Shown: in pieces, positions 34,069-42,745 of the stretch | Layout: each line of letters opens with the position of its first letter | Position numbering within the stretch: the stretch's first letter is position 1 | DNA from: Pseudomonas urmiensis | GTDB taxonomy: Bacteria; Pseudomonadota; Gammaproteobacteria; Pseudomonadales; Pseudomonadaceae | NCBI RefSeq assembly: GCF_014268815.2 | Contig: NZ_JABWRE020000001.1 | Coordinates: 1,927,001 to 1,991,000 of the forward strand | DNA: 64,000 bases | Direction: 5' to 3' | Program-made: the position numbers and the translations under genes | The notes under the pieces: model-generated | Seen by the model: only the letters and a program-made list of their open reading frames with translations | Told to the model about the DNA's origin: nothing | The model's database searches: none

Positions 34069-34680
34069 TCATCGGCCGAGTGGCAAGGCGATCCCGATCA
34101 ACGCAAACAGGCTGCCACAGCAGCGGTTAAACCCCGTTCCGCCCTTGGCCAGCCAAGGCCGAACCCGAAACGCAAGGCGCGCCAACAGGTATTCGACAAC
34201 AAATTCGACACTGGCAAAAGTCGCCGCCATGACCACGAACTGCACCAGCAAACCACGTTGCGGATCGATGAACTGGGGCAAGAAAGCCCCATAGAACAGC
34301 AGCACCTTGGGGTTGGCCATGGCCGACAGAAAACCCTGGCGCATCATTCCCGCATTGCTCAAGCGCGTAGCCCCCTCGGTCAACTCCAGGCGCATCGCCG
34401 GGCTGCGCCACAGCTGGATGCCGAGCCACACCAGATAAGCCCCACCCACCCACTTGAGCACCTGCAGCACCGAGCCCGAGGTTTGCAGCAGCGCGCTCAG
34501 GCCGAACATGGTCAGGGCGATCAGCGCGCTGAAGCCGACCACCCCGCCGACGATGGTCAACAGTGTGCGCCGTGCGCCATACAACGCGCCGTGGGTCAGC
34601 GCCAGCAGGCTGTTCGGACCAGGGGTCAGTGACAGGCCAATGCTGGCGAGCAGGTAGATAAGCCAGGTATCCAGTGCCAT
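34069..34680 (-). CDS. LysE/RhtB-family amino-acid exporter
   Basis: A 203-residue inner-membrane protein with about six hydrophobic segments. The family signature is present at the start, LLASIGLSLTPGPNSLLALT, followed by HGALYGARRTLLTIVGGVVG. LysE/RhtB proteins export basic amino acids, homoserine, threonine or related compounds. ATG 34680 is used because the protein then begins just before helix 1; the in-frame extension to 34857 lies in the divergent regulator. It is divergent from a GlxA/AraC-type regulator across 100 bp, a common pairing in which the regulator senses an amino-acid-like compound. Confidence 0.87.
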   Translation of the reverse strand: MALDTWLIYLLASIGLSLTPGPNSLLALTHGALYGARRTLLTIVGGVVGFSALIALTMFGLSALLQTSGSVLQVLKWVGGAYLVWLGIQLWRSPAMRLELTEGATRLSNAGMMRQGFLSAMANPKVLLFYGAFLPQFIDPQRGLLVQFVVMAATFASVEFVVEYLLARLAFRVRPWLAKGGTGFNRCCGSLFALIGIALPLGR

Positions 34681-34780
34681 GGGGGTATGCCTTGCAGTGT
34701 CAGAGGGCGCCAGTCTAGGCCAAATACGGCTAAACCCAGGGTATGATCTGGACATCTGAGGGTTATTTCTGGACTGCTGC

Positions 34781-35737
34781 ATGACGCCTGATATCCGCTT
34801 GCTGATCCTGCCGCTGCCGGAATTCGCCTTGCTGGCGTTTGGCGCGTTCCTCGACAAGCTGCGCTTCAGCGCCGATGACGAGGATTACAGCCAGCAGCGC
34901 TATTGCAGTTGGACGCTGCTGGGCCTGAGCAATGAGCCGGTGCCCTCCAGCAGCGGGGCGGTGGTGCAAGTGGAAGTCACGCCGCAGGCGCTGGACTTTG
35001 CCGGCTACGACTATCTGGTGCTGTTCGGCGGGCGCAATGCCGCGGCCACTGCTGCCTTGGCACCTGACTACCGGGCGCTGCTCAAACGCGCCGCCAGGGC
35101 AGGGGTGAAGCTGGTGTGTGTCGACAACGCCGCGTTTCTGCTGGCTGCCTGCGGCCTGTTGGAAGGGCACAAGGTGGTGGTGCACTGGCGCCACGAAGCC
35201 GAGTTTCGGGCGTCCTTTCCGCATTTACAGCTACTGACCGGGCAGTTGTATTGCTTCGATGGGGCGCGCATTTCCTGCGCCGGCGGCAGTGCCGCGATCG
35301 ACCTGGCGGTGGAGCTGTTGTCGCGCAACTGCGGCCGAGCGCGGGCGCTCAAGGGGCTGGCCGATATGCTGGTCGATGAAACCCGTGACAGTCGCCATGC
35401 CTTGCGTTCGTTGGAAGTTGGGGCAGGGCAGGTGCAGCGTGCGGCGGCATTGATGCGTCACCACCTGAGCGCGTCGATGACCGTCGAGCAACTGGCGGCG
35501 CAGTTGGGTATCAGCCGGCGCCAGCTGGATCGACAGTTTCTCGCCAGCCATGGCATGAGCGCCAAGGCCTGGTGGCTGGAGATGCGCCTGCAGCAAGTAC
35601 GCTGGCGCTTGCTCAACTCAAGCCACGGCCTGGCGCAGATTGCCGATGAGGTGGGCTTGGGCGATGCGGGGTATCTGGGCAAGTGCGTGCGGCGGCGCTT
35701 TGGGTGTACCGCAATGGCTTTGCGTAAGGGCGTTTGA
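34781..35737 (+). CDS. GlxA-type transcriptional regulator (DJ-1/PfpI plus AraC)
   Basis: A 318-residue two-domain regulator. Residues 1-185 form a DJ-1/PfpI-like glutamine-amidotransferase fold (RLLILPLPEFALLAFGAFLD; VCVDNAAFLLAACGLLEGHK); the nucleophile-elbow cysteine is replaced by the VDNAAF stretch, so it is a ligand sensor, not an enzyme. Residues 215-318 are an AraC helix-turn-helix pair (MTVEQLAAQLGISRRQLDRQ and LAQIADEVGLGDAGYLGKCV). This is the architecture of CdhR, GbdR and ArgR, which sense carnitine, betaine and arginine. It is divergent from the LysE exporter and probably controls it. Confidence 0.88.
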   Translation: MTPDIRLLILPLPEFALLAFGAFLDKLRFSADDEDYSQQRYCSWTLLGLSNEPVPSSSGAVVQVEVTPQALDFAGYDYLVLFGGRNAAATAALAPDYRALLKRAARAGVKLVCVDNAAFLLAACGLLEGHKVVVHWRHEAEFRASFPHLQLLTGQLYCFDGARISCAGGSAAIDLAVELLSRNCGRARALKGLADMLVDETRDSRHALRSLEVGAGQVQRAAALMRHHLSASMTVEQLAAQLGISRRQLDRQFLASHGMSAKAWWLEMRLQQVRWRLLNSSHGLAQIADEVGLGDAGYLGKCVRRRFGCTAMALRKGV

Positions 35738-35739
35738 CG

Positions 35740-35805
35740 CTATCGCGGGGCAAGCCCGCTCCCACGCGAGGTATTCAGGGGCCTGATCCGTGCCCCGCGA
35801 TAGCG
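35740..35805. repeat. REP element with a truncated partner
   Basis: A full REP in inverted orientation (35741-35765) is followed by a second copy that retains only GTGCCCCGCGATAGCG (about 35790-35805). It lies between the convergent GlxA-type and CAP genes. Confidence 0.78.
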
Positions 35806-36666
35806 TTACTGCGGCGCGCCGAACAACCCAGTCCAGTAGATGCCCGCATCGCTCTTGGGGTCGACCGCGTAAGCGGCGCCCAACTCGGTGAAATCAGGGT
35901 TCATCAGCGTCGCGCAATGCCCAGGGCTGGCCAGCCAGCCATCGACCACCTTGCGCGGGGTGTCACGCCCGGCGGCAATGTTCTCGCCAATCTGCCGGTA
36001 CAGGTAGCCGGCCAGCTCGGCGCGATCGCCTGGGGTGCGGCCATCGCGGTCGATATGGTCGAAGAAGTTCTGGTTGGCCATGGCTCGGGTATGGTTGGCG
36101 GCAACGCCAGCCAAGGTCGTGTTCCAGGCCAGCGCCGGCGCTGCGGCGAACGGCTGGCCAGCGCATTGGCGCGGCAGCTTGCGCGCGGCGTTGATCTCTT
36201 GCAGCAGTTTCTGCCCCTCGGCCTGCCAATCACCCAGCCGCCCACTGAGCAAGGGGCGGGCGAGCACGATACGCCAGTCGCGGCCTTCCTGGCTGACGCC
36301 GATGTCGACGAACTGCGGATCGAGTACCACCTGGCAGAAGCTTTCGGAGATGGCGTGCATCGCCGCTTTCGCATCGCGCGGGCCGGACAGGCTGATGGCC
36401 TGGACGTTGACCATCGGGTAGGCCGCGCGGGTCATCGCCTGTTGCAAGTCGCGGGTGCCCTCTGGCGACAGCGCCAGGCGAGTATCGCTACTGAGCGGTG
36501 GCAGCTCCAGCGAGCCTGCATCGCCGCAGCGCTGGGCCTGGCTGCGGTAAGCGTTGATCGACTCGATCAGTTGCCCTTCTTCGCCAGTGAAGGCCTGGGC
36601 GCTGGTGGCGGCGAGCAGGCCCATCGACAGCATGGCAATGCAGGCAACGGATGGCAGGACGCGCAT
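35806..36666 (-). CDS. Secreted CAP (SCP/PR1-like) domain protein
   Basis: A 286-residue exported protein. The signal peptide (MRVLPSVACIAMLSMGLLAA, cleaved after AQA) precedes an N-terminal helical region of about 130 residues, then a CAP domain from about residue 160: LAGVAANHTRAMANQNFFDH, IGENIAAG and WLASPGHCATLMNPDFTELG give the His/Glu/His constellation of the family. Bacterial CAP proteins are periplasmic or extracellular, with roles from lipid or sterol binding to proteolysis in different lineages. None can be assigned. The protein is monocistronic and its promoter faces the TonB receptor gene. Confidence 0.87.
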   Translation of the reverse strand: MRVLPSVACIAMLSMGLLAATSAQAFTGEEGQLIESINAYRSQAQRCGDAGSLELPPLSSDTRLALSPEGTRDLQQAMTRAAYPMVNVQAISLSGPRDAKAAMHAISESFCQVVLDPQFVDIGVSQEGRDWRIVLARPLLSGRLGDWQAEGQKLLQEINAARKLPRQCAGQPFAAAPALAWNTTLAGVAANHTRAMANQNFFDHIDRDGRTPGDRAELAGYLYRQIGENIAAGRDTPRKVVDGWLASPGHCATLMNPDFTELGAAYAVDPKSDAGIYWTGLFGAPQ

Positions 36667-36924
36667 GTATATCTCCCTATCTGGCAGCGCCTTGGTTTGC
36701 GCTGCTCATCCTACACAAGCACGGGGCTTTTGGCCCTCTGCCGTGCAGTTCGAATAAACGGCCGGCTATGACATAGAAGCGGCAAAAGAGGCAGTAGACC
36801 GCTGGTCGCGTCGAAAGTGCGATGATTTGGTAATAATTCGTAACCTCGTCTAGAAACAATACTCAGTTGTTCTCCATTTCTCATCTGCCAGGAAGGCGTC
36901 CCTCTACCGCTTGCGGAGCTTTCC
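36667..36924. promoter_or_regulatory. Divergent promoter region, CAP gene / TonB receptor
   Basis: These 258 bases hold the start regions of two divergent genes and a short AT-rich core (TTGGTAATAATTCGTAA near 36826-36842). I looked for a Fur box because the next gene resembles siderophore receptors; the best 19-base window matches only a handful of positions, so iron control is not supported by sequence. Confidence 0.4.
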
Positions 36925-39090
36925 ATGGCGCGACCTTGCCCTGTTCGTCCGACCTTGCTGGCCCTGTGCTGTTCCCTCGCCGTCAACGCCCAGGCGGCCG
37001 ACGGCCCTATCGAACTCGATGCCACCGCGGTCAACGCCGAGGCAGCCAAGCCATCACCCAGCCAATTGCCCGAGGCATTTGCCGGCGGCCAAGTGGCGCG
37101 CGGTGGGCAGATGGGCATCCTGGGCAACCAGGACATGATGGACGTGCCCTTTACCATGACCAGCTACACCGCGCAGCTGATCGAGGATCAACAGGCCGAA
37201 GACATCGGCGACGTGCTGCTCAACGATCCCTCGGTGCGCCAGTCGTTCGGCTTCGGCAACCAATCGCAGGTCTTCGTCATTCGCGGCCTGCCGCTCAATG
37301 GCGATGACGTCGCCTTCAACGGGCTGTACGGCGTGCTGCCGCGGCAGATGATCTCGCCTGATGCCGTCGAGCGCGTCGAGGTGTTCAAAGGCCCCAACGC
37401 CTTTCTCAATGGCGCCAGCCCCACCGGCACCGGCTTGGGCGGCAACGTCAACCTGCAACCCAAGCGCGCCGGCGACACGCCAACGCGTCGCTACACCCAG
37501 GACATCAGCAGCGATGGGCGCCTGGGCGAGCACTTGGACCTCGGTCAGCGATTTGGCGCGGACAACCGCTTGGGCGTGCGCCTGAACCTGTCTCAGCGCG
37601 AGGGTGAAACCGCGGTGGATGATCAGGACCAGCGCAGCAAGCTGTTCATGATCGGCCTGGATTACCGTGGCGACAACTTCAAGCTCTCGACCGACTTCGG
37701 CTATCAGAAACAGCGGGTCAACCACATGCGCAACTCGGTGCGCCTGGGCGGCGGCCTGACGGATATTCCACGCGCCCCCGACGCCGATCACAACTACGGC
37801 CAGGAGTGGGCCTGGACCGAAACCGAGGACACCTTCGGCATGGTCCGCGGCGACTATGATTTCAACGACAACTGGAGCGGCTACCTGGCCGGTGGTGCCA
37901 AGCACACCCACGAGAATGGCTTCTACGGTACGCCGATCCTTACCGACAGCAGCGGCGCGGCGACTATCGGTGGCTCCAAGATCCCCCATAACGAGGACAA
38001 CACGACCCTCATGGCCGGCATCAACGGCCGCTTCCAGACCGGGCCGCTGAGCCATCAGCTGAATATCGGCGCGGCAAGTATCTGGACCCAACAGGAGAAC
38101 GCCTTCGTCTTCTATAACTCGCAAGACACCAACATCTACCACACCGACCCGCTACCCAAACCGACCACGCCGACCTTCGTCGGCGGCAAGCTGGACGACC
38201 CGGGCGTGACCGGCAAAACCCGCAACCGCAGTATCGCCATCTCCGATACCGTGGGCCTGTTCGACGACACCCTGCTGCTGACCGCAGGGGTGCGCCGCCA
38301 GCAACTGCGGGTCGAGGGCTATGCCTATGACGGCGAGGGCGCGGATGCTGGGCGCAATGCCTTCTACGATGAAGCGGTCACCACGCCCGTGTATGGCATC
38401 GTCTACAAGCTCAATCCGTCGATCTCGCTGTACGCCAACCGCATCGAAGGCCTGGCCCAGGGCGCAACGGCTTCAGGGCAGGTGATCAATGCCGGCGAGG
38501 TATTTGCGCCCGCCGAGACCAAGCAGGTCGAAGCCGGGGTCAAGTTCGACTATCAGCGCTTTGGCGCCAACCTCGCGGTTTATCGCATCGAGCGGCCCAC
38601 TGATGGCTTTGTCCAGGGCAACGTGTTCGTCCAGGATGGTGAGCAGATCAACAAGGGCGTGGAGCTGAGCGTGTTCGGCGAACCGATTGCCGGCTTGCGG
38701 CTGATGGCCGGCGGCACGCGCATGGACACCGAGTTGAAAAACACCTTGGATGGCAGCAATGACGGCAACCACGCCGTCGGGGTGCCGACCTTCCAGCTCA
38801 ACGCCAGCGTCGACTGGGATGTGCCGGGGCTTGAGGGGCTGGCGCTGAATGCGCGCATGCTGCGCACTGGCGGGCAGTATGCCGACCCTGGCAACACGCT
38901 CAGCCTGCCGACCTGGAACCGCTTCGATGTCGGCGCGCGCTATCGCTTTAGCGTGCAGCGCAAGGACATCACCTTGCGGGTCAATGTGGAGAACCTCACC
39001 GACAAGAATTACTGGGCCTCGGCCAATGGTGGTTACCTGACCCAGGGCGATCCGCGGTTGGTGAAGTTCTCAGGCTCGATCGATTTTTAA
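36925..39090 (+). CDS. TonB-dependent outer-membrane receptor
   Basis: A 721-residue receptor of the siderophore family. The signal peptide ends at NAQA; a TonB box-like stretch (IELDATAVNAEA) follows directly, so there is no N-terminal signalling domain and it does not control its own sigma factor. The plug runs to about residue 190 (FTMTSYTAQLIEDQQAEDIG; FVIRGLPLNGDDVAFNGLYG; ERVEVFKGPNAFLNGASPTG), then the 22-strand barrel ending KFSGSIDF with terminal Phe. GGAG precedes ATG 36925. It is followed after 174 bp by an ABC importer on the same strand, so its ligand is probably handed to that system. The ligand could be a xenosiderophore, peptide or organosulfur compound. Confidence 0.92.
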   Translation: MARPCPVRPTLLALCCSLAVNAQAADGPIELDATAVNAEAAKPSPSQLPEAFAGGQVARGGQMGILGNQDMMDVPFTMTSYTAQLIEDQQAEDIGDVLLNDPSVRQSFGFGNQSQVFVIRGLPLNGDDVAFNGLYGVLPRQMISPDAVERVEVFKGPNAFLNGASPTGTGLGGNVNLQPKRAGDTPTRRYTQDISSDGRLGEHLDLGQRFGADNRLGVRLNLSQREGETAVDDQDQRSKLFMIGLDYRGDNFKLSTDFGYQKQRVNHMRNSVRLGGGLTDIPRAPDADHNYGQEWAWTETEDTFGMVRGDYDFNDNWSGYLAGGAKHTHENGFYGTPILTDSSGAATIGGSKIPHNEDNTTLMAGINGRFQTGPLSHQLNIGAASIWTQQENAFVFYNSQDTNIYHTDPLPKPTTPTFVGGKLDDPGVTGKTRNRSIAISDTVGLFDDTLLLTAGVRRQQLRVEGYAYDGEGADAGRNAFYDEAVTTPVYGIVYKLNPSISLYANRIEGLAQGATASGQVINAGEVFAPAETKQVEAGVKFDYQRFGANLAVYRIERPTDGFVQGNVFVQDGEQINKGVELSVFGEPIAGLRLMAGGTRMDTELKNTLDGSNDGNHAVGVPTFQLNASVDWDVPGLEGLALNARMLRTGGQYADPGNTLSLPTWNRFDVGARYRFSVQRKDITLRVNVENLTDKNYWASANGGYLTQGDPRLVKFSGSIDF

Positions 39091-39118
39091 GTGGCGTCGA
39101 TTGGCGATGAGGCGGCAA

Positions 39119-39136
39119 CTGTTGGCAGGCCAACAG
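39119..39136. promoter_or_regulatory. Perfect inverted repeat after the receptor gene
   Basis: CTGTTGGC-AG-GCCAACAG is a perfect 8-2-8 palindrome 29 bases after the receptor's stop codon and 129 before the binding-protein start. It lacks a T tract, so an operator or a transcript-processing hairpin is likelier than a terminator. Confidence 0.4.
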
Positions 39137-39264
39137 CAGCCCTACACTTTGCCCGCCCTCATTCACTGAAAACGTCGCCAACCCCAATAAAATCAGGCCC
39201 TTGAACCCGGCACAACTCCTGCAATAGCCCATTGACCATCCTTGGGCCTTGCGCAGGAGCGACC

Positions 39265-40899
39265 TTGAATCATCCAATCCTTCCCCTGATCCCGCTATGT
39301 GCCGCCTTGGCCCTGGTCGGCTGCGAGCGCGCCGAGCAGCGTACGGTCCACAGCGACCAGCCGGTGCATGGCGGCACCTTGGTCTACGCAACCGACCGCG
39401 AGCCGACCTGCCTCGACCCGCACGTTGCCGGCGACATGCCCCAGGTGTTCGTCGCCCAGCAGTACCTCGACTCGTTGGTGTCGATGGACAGCGACGGGCG
39501 TATCGGCCCGTGGCTGGCGACCCGCTGGGAGGTGTCCGCCGACGGCTTGCGCTACACCTTCCACCTGCGCCGCGACGTGCGCTTCACCGACGGCACGCCA
39601 TTCAACGCCGAGGCGGTCAAGGCCAACCTCGACCATATGGCCGATCCCAAGACCCAATCGAGCACGGCCGGCGGCTATATCCGCCAGTACCGTGGCACCG
39701 ATGTGATCGACGACTACACCGCCGTGGTGCGCCTGGCCACGCCCTATGCGGCGTTCCTCGAAGTCTTGGCCCAGGGCTTTCTGGGTATCCAGTCACCCAC
39801 CGCGCTCAAGCGCAGCCGTGACCAGAACTGCGAAAGCCCCGTGGGCAGCGGCCCGTTCAAGGTGGCCCGTTGGGACCGGCAGAACCAGGTCGAGCTGGTC
39901 CGTAACCCGGACTACAACTGGGCGCCGCCTACCGCCAAGCATCAAGGCCCAGCGTATCTGGAGCGGATCGTCTGGAAGTTCATCCAGGAGCCTTCGGTGC
40001 GTTTTGCCTCGCTGCAGGCGGGCGAGGTGGATGTGATCGAAACCCTGCCGCCGGAATCCCACGAAGCCGCGCGGCGCAACCCAGACGTTGAGTTGATCGT
40101 CGCCCAGCGCCCTGGCAACCCCACCAACGGCACCTTCAACATGCGCCGTGCGCCGTTCGACGATATCCGGGTGCGCGAGGCGTTCGTGCGCAGCGCTGAT
40201 GTCGAGGGCGCGCTCAAGAGTGTCTACTTTGGCGAGTTTCCGCGTGCTGCCGGGCCACTGAGCGTGGCCACGCCGTTCTACAGCGGCGATTTCGAAGACA
40301 GCCAGAATTACCAGCCGGCCCGTGCGGCGAAGTTGCTCGATGAAGCTGGCTGGACCGGGCGCGACGCCGACGGCTACCGCACCAAGGATGGCAAGCGCCT
40401 GAGCGCCACCGTGCTGATCGGCGCGCGCACACCGCCCTCGGAGCTGACCTTGTGGGAGCAGGTCCAGGCCACCACCCGCCAGGTCGGCCTGGAGCTGGTG
40501 CTGGACCAGATGAGCGACGCCCAGGTCACCGCGCGCCAGGCGGCCTGGGACTACGACATCCGCACCGGCTACTGGAATACCAATACCCCCGATGTGCTGC
40601 GGATCATCTTCAGCTCGGCGTTCGTCCAGCCTGCGGGCGTCGGTGGCTACCACCAGAACTCCTCGGGCTATGCCGACCCCGGCTTCGATGCCTTGCTCGA
40701 AAGCGCCCTGGCCACCCAGGACCCCGAGCAGCGCCGGGCCCTCTATCACCGGGCGCAACAGCAGGCGGCCGCGCAGTACCTGCAACTGAACACCTACCCG
40801 CAAAGCACGCGCCTGGGCATCTACAAGACCGCCCACGGCGTGCGCCTGGAGCCGTCGTTGGCGGTGACTTATCTGTATGACGCATGGGTGAGCAAATGA
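39265..40899 (+). CDS. ABC transporter substrate-binding lipoprotein, peptide/nickel class
   Basis: A 544-residue solute-binding protein of the DppA/OppA/NikA class (SBP family 5), with GGTLVYATDREPTCLDPHVA at the start of the mature part and WLATRWEVSADGLRYTFHLR, which is diagnostic. A TTG at 39265 is proposed as start: AGGAG lies five bases upstream, and the resulting leader ends in a good lipobox LVGC with Cys20. An in-frame ATG at 39232 would give a poorer leader. Its stop overlaps the first permease start (ATGA). It captures the ligand delivered by the TonB receptor; the ligand class cannot be read. Confidence 0.9.
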   Translation: MNHPILPLIPLCAALALVGCERAEQRTVHSDQPVHGGTLVYATDREPTCLDPHVAGDMPQVFVAQQYLDSLVSMDSDGRIGPWLATRWEVSADGLRYTFHLRRDVRFTDGTPFNAEAVKANLDHMADPKTQSSTAGGYIRQYRGTDVIDDYTAVVRLATPYAAFLEVLAQGFLGIQSPTALKRSRDQNCESPVGSGPFKVARWDRQNQVELVRNPDYNWAPPTAKHQGPAYLERIVWKFIQEPSVRFASLQAGEVDVIETLPPESHEAARRNPDVELIVAQRPGNPTNGTFNMRRAPFDDIRVREAFVRSADVEGALKSVYFGEFPRAAGPLSVATPFYSGDFEDSQNYQPARAAKLLDEAGWTGRDADGYRTKDGKRLSATVLIGARTPPSELTLWEQVQATTRQVGLELVLDQMSDAQVTARQAAWDYDIRTGYWNTNTPDVLRIIFSSAFVQPAGVGGYHQNSSGYADPGFDALLESALATQDPEQRRALYHRAQQQAAAQYLQLNTYPQSTRLGIYKTAHGVRLEPSLAVTYLYDAWVSK

Positions 40900-41885
40900 G
40901 CAGCGCAACTTCCCTGGCAGTGACCGACCCACGCCGCGAACGCCTGGCCGCCCTGGGCCGACGCGCCGTCATCCGCCTGGCCGGTGGCGTGCTGGTGCTG
41001 TGGGCCGTGGCCAGCTTGACCTTCTTCGCCCTGCGCTTGATGCCGGGCGATCCGGTGTTGGCGATCCTCGGCGGTCCCAGCGCCAACCCAAGCCCGGAGA
41101 CGATCGAAGCCACGCGCAAGGAATACGGCTTGGACCAGCCGCTGGCGGTGCAGTACGTGTTCTACCTCGGCCGCCTGCTACAGGGCGACCTGGGCGTGTC
41201 CTACTCGCAACACCAGCCGGTGACCCAGGTGTTGGCCGAGCAGGGCGGGGCAACCCTTGAGCTGACCGTGGCGGCGCTGCTGCTGGCCTGGTTGCTGGTG
41301 TTGCTGCTGACGGTGGTGACCGCCGGGCGCGGCAGGCTGGTCGGTGGCCTGGCGTCGATGGCCGAAACCCTGAGCGCGGCATTACCGCACTTCTGGCTCG
41401 GCGTGGTGCTGCTGGCGGTGTTCGCCTTTGGCCTGCGCTGGTTCCCGCCGGCGGGCAGCGACAGCTTGGCGAGCCTGGTGCTGCCGGCGTTTTCCCTGGC
41501 CATCCCGCTGGCCGGCTTCATTGCCCAGGTAACCCGCGAATCGCTCGAACTGACCCTGGACCAGCCGTTCATCCTCACCGCCCGCAGCCGCGGCTTGAGC
41601 GACCTGGCCGTGCGCTTTCGGCATGCCCTGCGCCATGCGCTGCTGCCGGGGGTGTCGTTGTCCGGCTGGGCGATTGGCGCGCTGATCAGCGGCGCGGTGG
41701 TGTGCGAGGTGATCTTCTCGCGCAAAGGCGTCGGCCGTCAGCTGTATCAAGCGGTGCAAGTGCAGGACCTGCCACTGGTGATCGGCATCAGCCTGGTGGT
41801 GGCTGCCGGCTACGTGCTGGCCAACATTCTGGTCGACTTGCTCTACCAGTGGATCGATCCCCGTCAACAGGAGGCCAAGCCATGA
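40896..41885 (+). CDS. ABC transporter permease (DppB-like)
   Basis: A 329-residue inner-membrane permease with about six helices. LRLMPGDPVLAILGGPSANP and LDQPLAVQYVFYLGRLLQGD are the DppB/NikB start; the EAA-type coupling loop reads YVLTARSRGL-like ILTARSRGLSDLAVRFRHAL, followed by RHALLPGVSLSG. ATG 40896 overlaps the lipoprotein gene's stop codon as ATGA; an in-frame ATG 12 bases earlier is possible. It forms the channel together with the next gene's product. Confidence 0.9.
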   Translation: MSSATSLAVTDPRRERLAALGRRAVIRLAGGVLVLWAVASLTFFALRLMPGDPVLAILGGPSANPSPETIEATRKEYGLDQPLAVQYVFYLGRLLQGDLGVSYSQHQPVTQVLAEQGGATLELTVAALLLAWLLVLLLTVVTAGRGRLVGGLASMAETLSAALPHFWLGVVLLAVFAFGLRWFPPAGSDSLASLVLPAFSLAIPLAGFIAQVTRESLELTLDQPFILTARSRGLSDLAVRFRHALRHALLPGVSLSGWAIGALISGAVVCEVIFSRKGVGRQLYQAVQVQDLPLVIGISLVVAAGYVLANILVDLLYQWIDPRQQEAKP

Positions 41886-42745
41886 GCGAACTGATCCTTG
41901 AGCGGGCGCAGGCCCCGCTGCGCCGGCAACGGCGGCTGCACCTGCCGCCGCTGGGTGCGAGCCTGGCCCTGGTGTTTCTCGCCGGGTTGCTGCTGGCGGC
42001 CCTGGCGCCGCAGCTGTTCACCCATATCGACCCACTGGCCATCGTGCCCCGCGAAGCGTTCCAGCCGCCGAGCTGGGCGCACTGGCTGGGCACCGATCAG
42101 TCCGGTCGCGATATCTTCGCCCGGGTCATCCACGGTGCCCGCCAGAGCCTGCTGATCGGTGTGGCGGCCACGGCCTTGTCGATGGCCATCGCCATCAGCC
42201 TGGGGCTGCTTGGGGGGCTGGGCGGGGCCAAGCTCGACCGTGGGGTCGGCTGGTTGCTGGAAGTGCTGTTCGCCTTTCCCAGCCTGGTGCTGGCGCTGCT
42301 GTTCGTGGCGGTGTTCGGCAGCGGCATCGGCCCGCTGATCGTCGCCACCGGCCTGGGCGGCGCCCCGGGCTATGCGCGGATGGTCCGCGGCCAGGTGCTG
42401 GCGGTGCGCAATGCCGGCTACATCGAAGCGGCGCGGGCGCTCGGCCATCCGACCTCGCGGATCATTGTGCGCCAGCTCCTGCCCAACGCCATGCGGCCGC
42501 TGATCGTGACCCTGACCATGGGCGTCGGCCAGGCCATCGTCTGGGCTTCGGCCTTGAGTTTTCTCGGCCTTGGCGCCCGGCCACCGGCACCGGAGTGGGG
42601 CACCATGCTGTCGATGGGCCGCGACTTCATCGCCAACGCCTGGTGGCTGACCTTCTTCCCAGGGCTGTTCATCGTGCTGACCACCTTGGCCACCACGGTG
42701 ACCGGCCGCTATATCCAACAACGCCTGGAGGGCCGCCTGCCATGA
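41882..42745 (+). CDS. ABC transporter permease (DppC-like)
   Basis: A 287-residue permease with the DppC features: a cytoplasmic N-terminus, PSWAHWLGTDQSGRDIFARV before the second helix, and the coupling loop YIEAARALGHPTSRIIVRQL with LPNAMRPLIV. AGGAGG stands directly before ATG 41882, which overlaps the previous stop (ATGA), and its own stop overlaps the ATPase start in the same way. It is the second half of the import channel. Confidence 0.9.
   Translation: MSELILERAQAPLRRQRRLHLPPLGASLALVFLAGLLLAALAPQLFTHIDPLAIVPREAFQPPSWAHWLGTDQSGRDIFARVIHGARQSLLIGVAATALSMAIAISLGLLGGLGGAKLDRGVGWLLEVLFAFPSLVLALLFVAVFGSGIGPLIVATGLGGAPGYARMVRGQVLAVRNAGYIEAARALGHPTSRIIVRQLLPNAMRPLIVTLTMGVGQAIVWASALSFLGLGARPPAPEWGTMLSMGRDFIANAWWLTFFPGLFIVLTTLATTVTGRYIQQRLEGRLP

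Noticed and set aside
36826..36844. Fur box upstream of the TonB receptor.
   Set aside because: The best window matches about six of 19 positions of the consensus, no better than expected in AT-rich DNA.
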